DNA of 64,000 nt from Calothrix parasitica NIES-267 (GCF_002368095.1 NZ_AP018227.1:484488-548487); one strand, 5' to 3'. Shown: positions 47,422-57,840, numbered from the stretch's first letter. Numbers and translations are program-made. The notes: generated by a model not told the origin, from the letters alone.

Positions 47422-47720
47422 GAATATACCTATCTACCCGTAATTACCAACGATTACACTTTCAACTGATTTTGTACTGTTCCCAGAAAAAAATACGGCA
47501 TTCAAGTCTTGATTCCTGCTTACGCACGAATCGTGAAGCCCAATTCTCGCTACAGCATACCTGTAAACCTCACTTTATTCTTTGTGTTTTTTTTAAAGAT
47601 TTCGTAGTTGGCTACAATTGGGCTACTATAAATATGCCCCCCCCCTGGATGTAGATATACCTCCTTGGGGTTGCTATCAGACCTTAAGAAAAGTTAATCT
47701 TTGTAAAGAATATTAAAACT
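47422..47720. other. divergent intergenic region
   Basis: 300 bp between uppP and the DUF3120 gene. A run of nine C (47638-47646) is the only distinctive feature. Confidence 0.35.
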
Positions 47721-48554
47721 TTGACTAATAATACGTTGTATTCATATACAGTTTTTAACCCCGTGACTCAAACAGTTGAAAGTCTCGAATCCCTTGAAAT
47801 TAACTCTATAGCCAAGCAAAAAGTGATAAGCACGGCAATACCATTACATGAGAAAAAAAATGAGAATAATAAATCTTTTTCGACTTCTTCCTTAATACCT
47901 GTCTCTCTTGAGGTGGCATCTCGAAAAGCTTTACTGGTATTTGTTGCTGCGGTATTTTTAGTCTCGGTACCCGTGTTTATTGAAGCGCCCTTAGTAAGAC
48001 TACTCCCGTGGTTGAGTGTAGCTTTGACTGTGGGATGGGTATGGTTGAGTAAATTATTGATGTCACGGAGTAAAACCTATATTTGGGGAGATTTACTTTT
48101 AGGTTTCAGCTTGACTTGGTTAGCTGGCTCCATATATTGGGGTTGGTTGCGCTGGGAACCTTTATGGCATTTGCCTATAGAATCAATCGGTCTACCCTTT
48201 GCTATTTGGTGTTTGCATCGTAATTGGGGCAAAATTGGTAACTGGTTTTATTTTGGTTCTTTGCTCGGTACAGTTTTAACCGACATATATTTTTACATTG
48301 TGGACTTGATACCCTATTGGCGACAGATAATGGTAGTAGAACCAGAAGCAGCTTCACCAATCTTAAAAGCAGCACTTTCACAAGTACAAACGCCATATGG
48401 AGTTGCTTGGGCCATCGTTTTAGCTGTAGTTTTATTAAGTGTTGGGATTATACCTTTAAAATATAAGCAGCTGCACTGGTATGCTTTTAGTGGAGCAGTT
48501 TTGAGTACAATTTTAGTAGACAGCTTGTTTCTGGTCGCTGCTGTTGCGGCTTAA
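47721..48554 (+). CDS. DUF3120 membrane protein
   Basis: 277 aa with a TTG start giving MTNNTLYSYTVFNP. About 65 hydrophilic residues precede six to seven hydrophobic segments (KALLVFVAAVFLVSVPVFIEAPLVRL, LLPWLSVALTVGWVWLSKLL, WGDLLLGFSLTWLAGSIYWGWLRWEP). The core matches the cyanobacterial DUF3120 family, which is commonly found next to psbU. Possibly thylakoid-related; function unknown. No other start codon precedes the core in frame. Confidence 0.82.
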   Translation: MTNNTLYSYTVFNPVTQTVESLESLEINSIAKQKVISTAIPLHEKKNENNKSFSTSSLIPVSLEVASRKALLVFVAAVFLVSVPVFIEAPLVRLLPWLSVALTVGWVWLSKLLMSRSKTYIWGDLLLGFSLTWLAGSIYWGWLRWEPLWHLPIESIGLPFAIWCLHRNWGKIGNWFYFGSLLGTVLTDIYFYIVDLIPYWRQIMVVEPEAASPILKAALSQVQTPYGVAWAIVLAVVLLSVGIIPLKYKQLHWYAFSGAVLSTILVDSLFLVAAVAA

Positions 48555-48803
48555 ATTTGAGTAATCTACTTTTCTAATGATTGCAATAACTTAAAAGTGT
48601 TTTTAGCAAAATCTTGCTCTAAATCCTTAGAAGTAAATATTAGATATATTGATAAGCTATATATTAGTTTTTGATAACTGCTGTGTTTGAATTAAGCTAC
48701 TTACTACGAGTATCTGTTATTTATTCATTATCTGTAATAAATAGCATTTGAGTAGGATCTAGCTTAAAACTCTGTGTTAGTTCGATGGAAAGAGGTAGAA
48801 ATC

Positions 48804-49244
48804 GTGAAACGATTGGCGCATTTAGTAACAGTATTTAGTTTGTTAATCGGATTTTGGGGACTTTTAGGTTCCCATGGAGTAGCCCAAGCTGCAAATTTAA
48901 ATGAATTTGCTCTTAATAACGCTCCTGTTTTTGCAGTTGATTCATCCCGAGTGTTGCGAAATCGTGCAGATGCAAAACTTGCAGATGTTTACGGTGACAA
49001 AATTGATTTGAACAATACCAACATAGGAGCTTTTCAGAGATATAGAGGACTATATCCCACACTCGCTAAGAAAATAGTCTTTAACGCTCCTTACGACAGC
49101 GTAGAAGATATTCTGAATCTTGAAGGCTTAAGCGAAAGACAGAAACAAAGGCTACAAGCTAACATGGATAACTTCACAGTTAACCCACCAGACGAAATTT
49201 TTATTGATGGCGATGAGCGTATCAATAACGGTATTTATAGATAA
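48804..49244 (+). CDS. psbU: photosystem II 12 kDa extrinsic protein
   Basis: 146 aa from GTG 48804, preceded by GAAAGAGGTAG as ribosome binding site; a GTG at 48774 lies upstream but lacks one. The signal peptide ends AQA-ANLNEF, directing the protein to the thylakoid lumen. The mature part has the PsbU fold with helix-hairpin-helix features: [27 protein letters not shown] and [17 protein letters not shown]. PsbU stabilises the manganese cluster and chloride binding of photosystem II. Confidence 0.97.
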   Translation: MKRLAHLVTVFSLLIGFWGLLGSHGVAQAANLNEFALNNAPVFAVDSSRVLRNRADAKLADVYGDKIDLNNTNIGAFQRYRGLYPTLAKKIVFNAPYDSVEDILNLEGLSERQKQRLQANMDNFTVNPPDEIFIDGDERINNGIYR

Positions 49245-49428
49245 ACACTTTTGTGGTTTAAAATATCGCAATTTTTGATTTGGACGTTTTTGTTTGAAAT
49301 TCAGATAATCCTCAAAAGGATAACTTCAGAGGCGTTGCACTGCAACGTCTCTTGATATTATATTTTTTATGAAAAACTCTCGATTTAAGCTTTAAAAATT
49401 TTGAAAATATAAATTAAAAATATAAATT

Positions 49429-51105
49429 TTGACGAAAAATACTCTTCAAAATAAATTTGATGTTTTAGTAGTAGGTGCTGGTGCAGCAGGACTTTATACT
49501 GCTCTTTGCCTACCCCAGGATTTGCAAGTTGGTTTAATTACTAAGGAAACTATTTCCTTATCAGCTAGTGAATGGGCGCAAGGAGGAATCGCAGCAGCAG
49601 TTTCTCCGGAGGATTCCCCCCAGTTACACGTCGAAGATACTTTACGTGCTGGTGCTGGTTTGTGCGAGCCTTCCATAGTCAAATTCCTTGCCGAACAAGC
49701 TCCCGAGCGCATTCAATCTTTAGTCGATTTGGGCGTAGCTTTTGACCGCAGCGGTGCCGAATTAGCTTTAACTTTAGAAGCTGCTCACTCTCGTCACCGA
49801 GTTCTTCATGCTGCCGATACTACCGGTTCCCGAGTAGTCACGACTCTGAGCGCTCAAGTATTACAGCGCCAAAATATTAAAATAATTCAACAAACTTTAG
49901 CCTTAGATTTATGGTTGCATCCAGAAACTGGACGTACCCAAGGAATTGGGTTGTTTTATCAAGGCAAAATTCGGTGGATTCGAGCCGGTGCAATAATATT
50001 AGCAACTGGTGGTGGTGGCCAAGTTTTTGCTCAAACAACTAATCCAGCTATTAGTACCGGTGATGGTGTGGCCATGGGCTGGAAAGCTGGAGCAATTCTC
50101 AGAGATTTAGAGTTCATGCAGTTCCATCCTACTGCTTTGACCAAGGCAGGTGCAGACCGATTCTTAATTAGTGAAGCGGTACGTGGTGAAGGGGCACACC
50201 TAATTGATAATCAAGGACGACGTTTTGCATTTGACTATCATCCATCAGGAGAACTAGCACCAAGGGACATAGTTAGTCGGGCTATTTTCACCCATTTGCA
50301 GAAAACAGAAGATGACCCAAGTAGTGCAAATGTATGGTTAGATATGCGCCCTATTGCTCCTGAAAAAATTCGTCACCGTTTTCCTAATATCGTTAAAGTC
50401 TGCCAGCAGTGGGGAATTAACGTATTCTTAGAACCCGTTCCAGTGGCACCCGCAGCTCATTACTGGATGGGTGGAATCCAGACAGATTTAATGAATCGTA
50501 CAAATATTCCGGGTTTATACGCAGTTGGGGAAACTACCAGCACTGGAGTTCATGGAGCGAATCGTTTGGCCAGTAACTCTCTACTAGAATGTATAGTTTT
50601 CGGCGCTCAGATGTCTCGTTTAAAGTTAGAAGAAGATATTAATTTTGAAATTGACTATCCATCTGAAGAAATATTTGAAATTAATTCTTTAGATTACGGT
50701 GAAGAATTTAAATATTTACAAGAATTACGCAGCGAGATACCGCGCTTGGTTTGGCAATCTGCTGGAATCTGTCGAGAACAATCGAGTTTAGACGAGGCAA
50801 TTTCTAATATTGAATCCTGGTTACAAGAATTCGCCAAGCTTAAATTAAGTAAATTTATTACCTCTCTAGAACCGCCAAAATCAGTTAATTTTGAATCAAA
50901 TAATGCTCCAAAGCTACTGTTACTGTGGGTGCAAGTCCGAAACCTGCTTGATATTGGCTATTTGATTCTTAAGAGTGCTGCTTACAGAACTGAAAGTCGA
51001 GGGGGACATTATCGTGTGGACTACCCCGAATCAAAACCTGAATGGCAATTCCATACGTTAATACAAAATAATGATTGGCGGAAACAAGCGGTCAATCGCG
51101 ATTAG
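49429..51105 (+). CDS. nadB: L-aspartate oxidase
   Basis: 558 aa. Oxidises L-aspartate to iminoaspartate, the first step of de novo NAD synthesis. The FAD-binding Rossmann motif is VLVVGAGAAGLYTAL; then SEWAQGGIAAA, HSRHRVLHAADTTG (substrate loop), ATGGGGQVFAQTTNP and GVHGANRLASNSLLECIVFG. The start is TTG 49429 (MTKNTLQNKFDV). The gene follows psbU in the same direction, 184 bp away, with a GAGGCGTTGCACTGCAACGTCTC-type hairpin between them. Confidence 0.96.
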   Translation: MTKNTLQNKFDVLVVGAGAAGLYTALCLPQDLQVGLITKETISLSASEWAQGGIAAAVSPEDSPQLHVEDTLRAGAGLCEPSIVKFLAEQAPERIQSLVDLGVAFDRSGAELALTLEAAHSRHRVLHAADTTGSRVVTTLSAQVLQRQNIKIIQQTLALDLWLHPETGRTQGIGLFYQGKIRWIRAGAIILATGGGGQVFAQTTNPAISTGDGVAMGWKAGAILRDLEFMQFHPTALTKAGADRFLISEAVRGEGAHLIDNQGRRFAFDYHPSGELAPRDIVSRAIFTHLQKTEDDPSSANVWLDMRPIAPEKIRHRFPNIVKVCQQWGINVFLEPVPVAPAAHYWMGGIQTDLMNRTNIPGLYAVGETTSTGVHGANRLASNSLLECIVFGAQMSRLKLEEDINFEIDYPSEEIFEINSLDYGEEFKYLQELRSEIPRLVWQSAGICREQSSLDEAISNIESWLQEFAKLKLSKFITSLEPPKSVNFESNNAPKLLLLWVQVRNLLDIGYLILKSAAYRTESRGGHYRVDYPESKPEWQFHTLIQNNDWRKQAVNRD

Positions 51106-51165
51106 AAACAGCTATAAAAATCCCTTCTTCGGCTATTCTCAGCACGCTAATCTCAAATACCAGCA

Positions 51166-51317
51166 TAAGTAGTCGTGCAAAATTAATTTAACATTCTAAA
51201 ATCTTCAAAACCCTGGGATGATCCACACCTTTCAGGTGAATCCTTCGTTCCATTCCCTAAGAGGTAACACTGCGTGAATGCAATGACGATATACAATTAA
51301 TTTTGCCTAGGTACTTA
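51166..51317. mobile_element. 152-bp MITE, TAAGTA/GCAAAATTA family, copy 2
   Basis: Left end TAAGTAGTCGTGCAAAATTA, right end complementary to TAAGTACCTAGGCAAAATTA. The ends match the MITE at 18274-18455, with a diverged interior. Confidence 0.7.
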
Positions 51318-51341
51318 TTTACTTTTTCTAAAGTCTTCTTA

Positions 51342-51581
51342 TTAGCGCGTACCGCTACTAAAATCGCTTAAAGGACGACCAAAGTTAGAAGGTGGTTCAT
51401 ACCCTGCTAAATCTGAAGAATCTTGCTCTACCCTATTTGTTTTACTTTGTTCCGCAGGAGTTGAATTCAAAGCTGCACCTGCATTAGGAATTACAAAAGC
51501 AGCCCCAATAACAAGGAACATTGTGCTGCCTATCCTTAAACTTATTTCTAATAAACTTTGTGTACTTTTGTAAATGCTCAT
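51342..51581 (-). CDS. small secreted protein with C-terminal GTR motif
   Basis: 79 aa. An N-terminal signal or anchor (IGSTMFLVIGAAFVIPNAGAA) is followed by a hydrophilic tail, YEPPSNFGRPLSDFSSGTR. A Pro-Pro...Gly-Pro...Ser-Gly-Thr-Arg tail of this kind is seen in several small cyanobacterial secreted proteins of unknown function, often encoded near CHASE2-domain genes, as here (next gene upstream on the same strand 660 bp away). Confidence 0.6.
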   Translation of the reverse strand: MSIYKSTQSLLEISLRIGSTMFLVIGAAFVIPNAGAALNSTPAEQSKTNRVEQDSSDLAGYEPPSNFGRPLSDFSSGTR

Positions 51582-52241
51582 GGGAAAAATATACTTACGT
51601 GTATCCAGTGTCTTTTAAAATTAAGGTTTGATTAACCTTGAATTAACGTTTTGTCAAAAGTGAAATTACTGAGAAAATGATTAAATTTAGAGAAGATACA
51701 TCTTCAGAATGAAGACAAACCTCAAACTTAAATATTCTCTTAACAAGTGGTAATACCAATAAACCCTTATCGACATCTACCTCTAGTTAGACCTAGGATG
51801 TAAATACACTGATATGGGTACCTAACCAAAAAATTTCTTCAAACTATCTTAATATTATAAGTGTAACTACGGTGTTGTCTAAACCACAAAACATAATAAA
51901 TACTGATTTTTGCTGCTCCAAACTTCTAAATCAATAAATCGTTACCAGAGAAAATAACTAAAAAAAGAAGAACAATCTTGCCATCTTGGCAATCTGTTAC
52001 AAAAGTTAATATTTTCTCATTTAAACACTGGTAATTATACGTTAGTCAAAATATGCATAATCGAAAGATACAATTTATATTTCTATGTAAATCTCAGTAA
52101 TTATTTCTACAGGACAATTAATCCCGATTCCTTATACATCTAAAGATTAAAAAAATATTTAGATATAGTCGTAAGAAGTGAGGCGATTATTGCCTGTAGG
52201 TGATATGCGATAACTATTTGAGAATAAAGTAATGTCTAGAC
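51582..52241. other. AT-rich intergenic region
   Basis: 660 bp with no convincing gene, repeat or RNA recognised. Confidence 0.4.
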
Positions 52242-54482
52242 TTATTCTGCAAATTTATAACGATTCTTTCCCAGACGCTTAGCGCGATACATAGCACTAT
52301 CGGCTTGTTCAACTAATGTCTGGCAATTATGAGCATTATCTGGATAAATACTGATACCGATGCTCGCGGAAACCTTAGCATTGTGACTTTCTAAAGCCAC
52401 TGGTTCCATAATGCTTTTGAGGATTTTGTCTGCTATTTTACCAGCTACTTCTGGGTTAGGAATTCTACGTAAGATGATGATAAACTCGTCCCCACCCAAG
52501 CGCGAAACTGTATCGCTACCTCGCAAGCAATTACTAAGTCTTTGAGCAACAGTCATTAACAACAGATCCCCCATATTGTGGCCTAAAGAGTCATTTATCT
52601 GTTTGAATCCATCTAAATCGACAAACAGTAATGCAAGTAAATAACTACTGTTTTTCGTCCAATGCAAAGATTGGCGAAGTTCTTCAGCAAAAGCTTTTCG
52701 ATTTGGCAAGCCAGTAAGAGCATCATGATAAGCGATATAGCGAAGATGGTCTTCTTGATTTTTCAATTCATCGTTGGAGCGTTGTAATTCCGCTTCTATC
52801 CGTTTGCGTTCGGTGATATCACGAATTACTCCGACTAAAAATAAATTTCCTGCCCCGTCTTTATGAAGCGAACGCTTGGTAGCAATTAAATGGAGGTTGT
52901 GACTTTTATCTGTTAATTCTTCTTCTTCCTCTAAAAAATTATGAGTTTTAAAAACATACTCGTCATTTTTGATAAAAGTATCCGCTTCATGCTTAGGAAA
53001 AAAATCATAGTCTAACTTATCTATTAATTCATTTTTTGTAAAACCAGTTAAGCTACAATACGCATCATTTAGCACAATCCATTGGTGCTTTTCATTCTTG
53101 ACAAAAATCGGGTCTGGAACTGTATTAATAACTTGCTGCAAAAATTCCTTAGAGCGTTTTAATTCTTCCTGCATATGAGCAATCTGGCTAGTGACAAAAA
53201 TGACTGAGCCAATATAAGTTATTAGCGTCGGAATTAAAGGAACCCACCAACCTGCTAAGAATAATAGATTAGTGCTAGTTATTAATATGAAAGTTAAGAT
53301 TAATATTAAAAGCAAGTTCTTAAATGAACTTCTAATTCTCCACCTCGTGATTGCTCCTATATAAGCCCAAATTGCAATCCATAAGCATTCTATCGGTTCA
53401 GACCAAACCCTTAATAATTGCCTTTCCTGTAGCGATGCTGCAATAATTTCATCAATAAAATAAGCCTGTAGCTCTATACCAGGGATAGGCTTAAATTTAG
53501 CACTCTTAAATTTGCTAGAGTATGGAACTAGCTTTAAATTAAATTTGCGAGAGTAGGGAATCAGCTTTAAATCTTGCAAACTAGGCGCGGTAGAACCAAT
53601 TAGGACGATACGGTCTTTAAATAAGTCCTCATATTGCTTTTCATTATTAGCATCTAATACTTCTTTTAAACTAACGGTACGAAAACCAAAACATTCTTCA
53701 CTATCTTCTTTTTTGCATGCTGGTTTCGGAAAGCTAGATAAAAACTGATAGCCACCATCATCAGCATCTATATAGCCACCATCGTATTTTTTAAATCGGG
53801 TAAATATAGTCTTACCTAATTGTAAGTAATCTGAATTTGCGGCTTTCTTTGGTTCAATTCCTTTCGACTCTAAATAGGTTCTCGCCAATTTTAAAGCAAA
53901 GCTCTCTACCAAAGGCATCCCTTTTTTCTTTTGTGCATATAATAAGCCACGGCGCACTGTACCATCAGCATCTACTATTACAGTATTAAGACCTATTTGA
54001 CCTTTTTCAATTAATAGTGATTGGACACCGTTACCATTTTTTTTATTATCTGAAAGTGATTCAATACCTGTTAAATTCGGTGTTAATTCAATGACTTCTT
54101 TAAGTTTTTTACTGCCAGGTTCTACCGGTAAATTTCTATAAATATGTAAACCAATAGCACGAGGTTGATAAGAACTTATTTTCTCTAATAATTCAGCAAC
54201 TTTCTTGTCAGAAATAGGCCAAGATTCAAGAGAATTTAAAGAATCTTCATCTATCGCTACTATAGTAATCCGTTCTGGGGAAGCTTCAACTGAACGCCAT
54301 TGAAAAAACTGGTCTAAAGCTGCCCATTCTAAAGGTTGAAACAGACCCAAGTAGCGTAGCAGAAGTACGCAAATAACTACGCAAGAAGCCGTAATTAATT
54401 CTCTATATCTTTTGAAAAGTTTTTGTTCTAGGGCAAAGATAGATTTGTGGAAATCTTTGCCGAATTTTTTTCTTATTCCCAT
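52242..54482 (-). CDS. CHASE2-PAS-GGDEF diguanylate cyclase
   Basis: 746 aa. A membrane segment near residue 35-55 is followed by a CHASE2 sensor domain (about 60-340; ITIVAIDEDSLNSLESWPISD, DRIVLIGSTAPSLQD). Transmembrane helices follow at about 355-430, then a coiled coil and a PAS domain (about 445-560; VINTVPDPIFVKNEKHQWIVLNDAYC, ending VGVIRDITERKRIEAEL). The GGDEF domain has its active site at 663-667 in RLGGDEFIIIL, with an intact inhibitory I-site RGSD five residues upstream. It should make cyclic di-GMP in response to an extracytoplasmic signal and be product-inhibited. No EAL domain. Confidence 0.95.
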   Translation of the reverse strand: MGIRKKFGKDFHKSIFALEQKLFKRYRELITASCVVICVLLLRYLGLFQPLEWAALDQFFQWRSVEASPERITIVAIDEDSLNSLESWPISDKKVAELLEKISSYQPRAIGLHIYRNLPVEPGSKKLKEVIELTPNLTGIESLSDNKKNGNGVQSLLIEKGQIGLNTVIVDADGTVRRGLLYAQKKKGMPLVESFALKLARTYLESKGIEPKKAANSDYLQLGKTIFTRFKKYDGGYIDADDGGYQFLSSFPKPACKKEDSEECFGFRTVSLKEVLDANNEKQYEDLFKDRIVLIGSTAPSLQDLKLIPYSRKFNLKLVPYSSKFKSAKFKPIPGIELQAYFIDEIIAASLQERQLLRVWSEPIECLWIAIWAYIGAITRWRIRSSFKNLLLILILTFILITSTNLLFLAGWWVPLIPTLITYIGSVIFVTSQIAHMQEELKRSKEFLQQVINTVPDPIFVKNEKHQWIVLNDAYCSLTGFTKNELIDKLDYDFFPKHEADTFIKNDEYVFKTHNFLEEEEELTDKSHNLHLIATKRSLHKDGAGNLFLVGVIRDITERKRIEAELQRSNDELKNQEDHLRYIAYHDALTGLPNRKAFAEELRQSLHWTKNSSYLLALLFVDLDGFKQINDSLGHNMGDLLLMTVAQRLSNCLRGSDTVSRLGGDEFIIILRRIPNPEVAGKIADKILKSIMEPVALESHNAKVSASIGISIYPDNAHNCQTLVEQADSAMYRAKRLGKNRYKFAE

Positions 54483-55129
54483 TATACAATTGGGAGAATA
54501 ATTTCTAAATTTATAAATGACGAAATAGTCTTTAATACCGTTGAGGTATCAACTATATGTTATGTGTTGTACCTAGAAGTTTAATTAAATATAACCGAGC
54601 ATCCCGATAAAACATATTTTTCAATATTTGATTGAATGTACGGTTGGAGATATTAAATAGTTCTAGTCATTTACTTTCATTCTTAGAGGTATTTCAACCA
54701 AGCATAGTTCCCGGACTAAGGAGTACGCCATTTTGGACAAGGCTAAAAACCATTAGAGCAATCACTCATTAATCACAACCACTCATTAGTACAAGTATCG
54801 ATACTGCTTTTCTAGAATGGTACTTACTGAAACATATTATCGGCAAGTCCTAATAGTAAATTATTTACATATACGAGTTATTCAGTAAAGGCTTTGATTT
54901 AAGTAGGTAGGTAAAAATTATATCTTTATCTGACAAAATATCAAAATAATAATATTGTTTAGAGGCTTATTAGGTAATCGTTATACAGATATATACTAAT
55001 TTCTGATACAAGTATTTAGCCGGTGATATGCCAAATATACGAGTAAAAATATACAATCTTAAATACTCAGTTTTTATTTATATTTTGATTTATGAATAGC
55101 AACACTTTTAGAGGATGTTTTAAAAGTCG
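54483..55129. other. AT-rich intergenic region
   Basis: About 650 bp without a recognisable gene or repeat. Confidence 0.4.
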
Positions 55130-55375
55130 GATTTAATGCCAACCCTGGCGACTATAAGTCGCGCGTTGCTACAACGGTTGTGTTCCTCCGCAACGCAGTG
55201 GTTTGCCTACATAAGCAAAACCCGCCGTGGCAGCGGGTTAGTAATCAAGTAGTCCAGGTCGCTGTTTCTTTAACCCTTGCGACGAGCCTTTCTTCGATCC
55301 GCACCTCCGGAGTTCAGCTTGCTGACCCGTTAGGTTCAGGTAGCAGTCCTCGGCTTCGGGCATTGTGTAATTAAT
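55130..55375. other. GC-rich island, possible mobile-element end
   Basis: About 245 bp markedly richer in GC than the flanking DNA. It has hairpins AACCCGC-CGTGGCA-GCGGGTT (55218-55238) and GTTGC...GCAAC near 55165-55196. A 64-codon frame through it is not protein-like. It may be a remnant of an IS200/IS605-type element or another structured repeat; evidence is weak. Confidence 0.35.
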
Positions 55376-55393
55376 TATGTTTAACTACATATA

Positions 55394-55531
55394 ACGAATC
55401 TAGAACAGCGCTTTCGAGCTTGGAAAGAGAAAAAGTCAGCCGAAGTATCTACTCCAGTTGACTTTCAACAGCTAATTTCCAGATACAAAGCAATAAGTAC
55501 TCTTCGTATTAACGATTTAGATAATACTTGA
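55394..55531 (+). pseudogene. possible 3' remnant of an unidentified gene
   Basis: A 45-codon frame without a start codon, reading EQRFRAWKEKKSAEV then FQQLISRYKAISTLRIND, ends at TGA 55529-55531 and overlaps the end of the convergent VKOR gene. The composition is protein-like. Upstream lies the GC-rich island, so this may be the stump of a gene cut by an insertion. Confidence 0.3.
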
Positions 55532-56486
55532 AGTTATCAGGACCTTCGTATCCAGATAATTCCGCAAGTTCCTTAAGGTTCTTCGCTCCTTCATAAGTCT
55601 TACCCTTTATCTTCCAAGTTGGATAACTTTTAACCTCAGCGGCTTTACACTCAGGTTTTTGAGCGTTGGGGGTGTCAGCTGGAGCGCAATCTGTATAAGG
55701 AACTTCTTTGTAAGCTTCCTTACCAAATAATAGCTTTTGGTCGTGACAATGAGGACACCACCATGCAATATACTCTTTGGCTCCAATTTCTTTAAGGTGA
55801 CGCGCTAACGCTATTTCTGCTTCTCCAGAAGTAGTAGTAATCTCCCAACCAACTCCTGGTTGAGGATTTTCTGTTGGAGTAAAACTAATTGGTGTTGCTC
55901 CAGTTGTTGCATCTGGTGCGCTAACAGCATAAACGCCTAATGTTCCTATTAACGTCACCATTCCGACAATAATTGCCGTAAAGAAAATTTGTCCTATATC
56001 TTCCCAAATACGGCCAACAATTGTTAATACCAGCATCGTCAAAGAAAACAAAGCTGATGCAATACAGTAAGGACAAACTGCTTTAATTTCGGTAAATAAA
56101 ACATACATCAGGTAGCTGCTGAAAACAGTCATGGAAATTGAGCCTATCAGCAAAAACATCCACGTCAAATTTTCTACGTTTTTACGCTGTTCTTTATTTT
56201 CTCCACCTTTGAAAAGCAAAGGTGCAAGAGCAAAAACCAGCATCCCGAAATATGCTAAAAATCCGAACAATGCTAGTGGTATTCCGAAAACGTCAGCCCA
56301 ACGGCTGGAAAGAACAACATTACAACCACCAGGTGTACCCGCAGTAGATGCAGTACAAGCAGCCGCTTGTCCAGTCAACTTAACAATGCTTAAATAACCA
56401 GTAACTAAAGCACCGCAAGAAGCAATTCCAGCTATTAGCAAACGCGAGAAACGATGAATCCAAGGAGTAGAACGACGACGAATCAT
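55509..56486 (-). CDS. vitamin K epoxide reductase-thioredoxin fusion
   Basis: 325 aa. The VKOR domain has four to five membrane helices with the active CPYC (Cys138/Cys141) and loop cysteines Cys44 and Cys55. After a short linker, a luminal or periplasmic thioredoxin-like domain carries CPHC (Cys244/Cys247) in WWCPHCHDQ and further cysteines in YTDCAP and KPECKA. This is the cyanobacterial VKOR form: it oxidises exported proteins and passes electrons to quinone, with the fused domain as its natural partner. It is implicated in photosystem disulfide formation. Intact, with all expected cysteines. Confidence 0.96.
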   Translation of the reverse strand: MIRRRSTPWIHRFSRLLIAGIASCGALVTGYLSIVKLTGQAAACTASTAGTPGGCNVVLSSRWADVFGIPLALFGFLAYFGMLVFALAPLLFKGGENKEQRKNVENLTWMFLLIGSISMTVFSSYLMYVLFTEIKAVCPYCIASALFSLTMLVLTIVGRIWEDIGQIFFTAIIVGMVTLIGTLGVYAVSAPDATTGATPISFTPTENPQPGVGWEITTTSGEAEIALARHLKEIGAKEYIAWWCPHCHDQKLLFGKEAYKEVPYTDCAPADTPNAQKPECKAAEVKSYPTWKIKGKTYEGAKNLKELAELSGYEGPDNFKYYLNR

Positions 56487-56772
56487 AAGCTAAAACATCA
56501 TTAATTGAGATTAATAAATCGGAAATAGGGAATAAATGTAAGACGTATAATTCTAAATCTATATACAGTCCGGTAGTTCAAATCGGATTGCTACAACTTA
56601 ATTTAGTTAAAACTGTAAGTGGCTGCAAGAATCCAGAATTACTTTTAGGTTAACTAGATTTTAAATAAATAGCCTTAAAGCATTCAAACAATTAATTCAA
56701 TCAGTCAAATGTTATTGAAGACGGTTGATAACTACTACAAACGCGAACCACCATTATTCCCAATTTCTGCAT

Positions 56773-57627
56773 TTATGAATGTAGCTTGAATGAAGTTACT
56801 GATTCAGTTTGGTTTTTGCTATTGGAATTAAAATTCCGCCGAGCAGCCTCCACAAACTGACTGACGCGGATTGGGTCAATTGTTTGGTCGCGGTTACCGT
56901 GGCGTTTTAAAGAACTGGAAACTATTACACCATCAGCAGCTTGCATTAGTGTAGCAATATTATCCCAACTCGCTCCACTGCCAACAAATACAGGAGTACT
57001 TTTGGCTGCTCTCGATGCTAATTCTAAATCCTCCGAGTTGGGAGGGTCACCTGTAGCCCAACCTGACAAAATAACCGCATCAGCTAATCCACGCTCAATA
57101 GTATCTTGAACGGCAGTATTTAAATTCACCGAGCCTAAAGGACGAGCATGTTTTACCAAAACATCCGCCAGAATTTTTACCTCGCTGCCTAATTCTCGAC
57201 GGTATCGTAGTAATTTATGAGCTTCCCCTTCAATTAATCCTTGGTCTGTTGCCATTACTCCTGTCAAAACATTGACGCGGATAAATTGCGCTCCAGTACA
57301 ACTCGCAATAGCGATCGCACTTGTGCCATCGTTCCGCAAAACGTTCAATCCAATGGGTAGAGTCACAAGATTCTGTATGCGCTGTACTACAATAGTCATC
57401 GCGCTGACAACTGCCGGATCTACTTGATTCTTAGTAAATGGTGCATCAAAAAAGTTCTCAATAATAATACCGTCAATTCCACCGCTAGCAAGGGCAACTG
57501 CTTCTTGTTCGGCACGGTCAATTACTGTTTTGAGGCTACCTCCCCAACGCGGTGAAGTAGGCAGCGGTAGCAGATGAACCACACCAATAATCGGTCTTCT
57601 TGTTTTAAATAACTGATATAAATCCAC
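56773..57627 (-). CDS. btpA: photosystem I biogenesis protein BtpA
   Basis: 284 aa from GTG 57627, giving DLYQLFKTRRPIIGVVHLLPLP, the family N-terminus; the longer frame to 57822 reads through repeat DNA and is unlikely. TIM-barrel BtpA signature: ALASGGIDGIIIENFFDAPF, GLNVLRNDGTSAIAIA, FIRVNVLTGVMATDQGLIEG, and ILADVLVKHARPLG. BtpA is a thylakoid-associated protein needed for accumulation of PsaA/PsaB in Synechocystis. A run of A on the minus strand precedes the GTG, and there is no clear ribosome binding site. Confidence 0.92.
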   Translation of the reverse strand: MDLYQLFKTRRPIIGVVHLLPLPTSPRWGGSLKTVIDRAEQEAVALASGGIDGIIIENFFDAPFTKNQVDPAVVSAMTIVVQRIQNLVTLPIGLNVLRNDGTSAIAIASCTGAQFIRVNVLTGVMATDQGLIEGEAHKLLRYRRELGSEVKILADVLVKHARPLGSVNLNTAVQDTIERGLADAVILSGWATGDPPNSEDLELASRAAKSTPVFVGSGASWDNIATLMQAADGVIVSSSLKRHGNRDQTIDPIRVSQFVEAARRNFNSNSKNQTESVTSFKLHS

Positions 57628-57689
57628 GTCTTTTTTTTTTACGGACTCTATGTGGTTTCCCGAACGGACAACGCATCTAAGGGACTTGC

Positions 57690-57840
57690 AAGTAATAAAT
57701 TGTCCCCTTCGGGTATCTCCCTCCGGGAGACGCTGCGCTAACAGCAGTCGCTGATGGGGGAAACCCCCAAGACCGCGCTGCTTCACCACCGTCGGTGTGG
57801 CTCTACCGAGCGACACCGCCACACGTCTAGGTTTTGCCCG
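57690..57840. repeat. GC-rich repeat upstream of btpA
   Basis: A 150-bp segment with hairpins such as CCCTCCGGGAG and GGGGGAAACCCCC, strongly GC-skewed against its surroundings. The core CTCCCTCCGGGAGACGCTGC resembles repeat cores elsewhere (a CTTACGGAGACGCTCCGC segment in the MITE at 44706). It keeps the btpA frame open upstream but does not look like protein-coding sequence. Confidence 0.5.

Noticed and set aside
57628-57822. N-terminal extension of BtpA
   Set aside because: It reads through a GC-rich repeat with non-protein-like composition; the family start is at GTG 57627.
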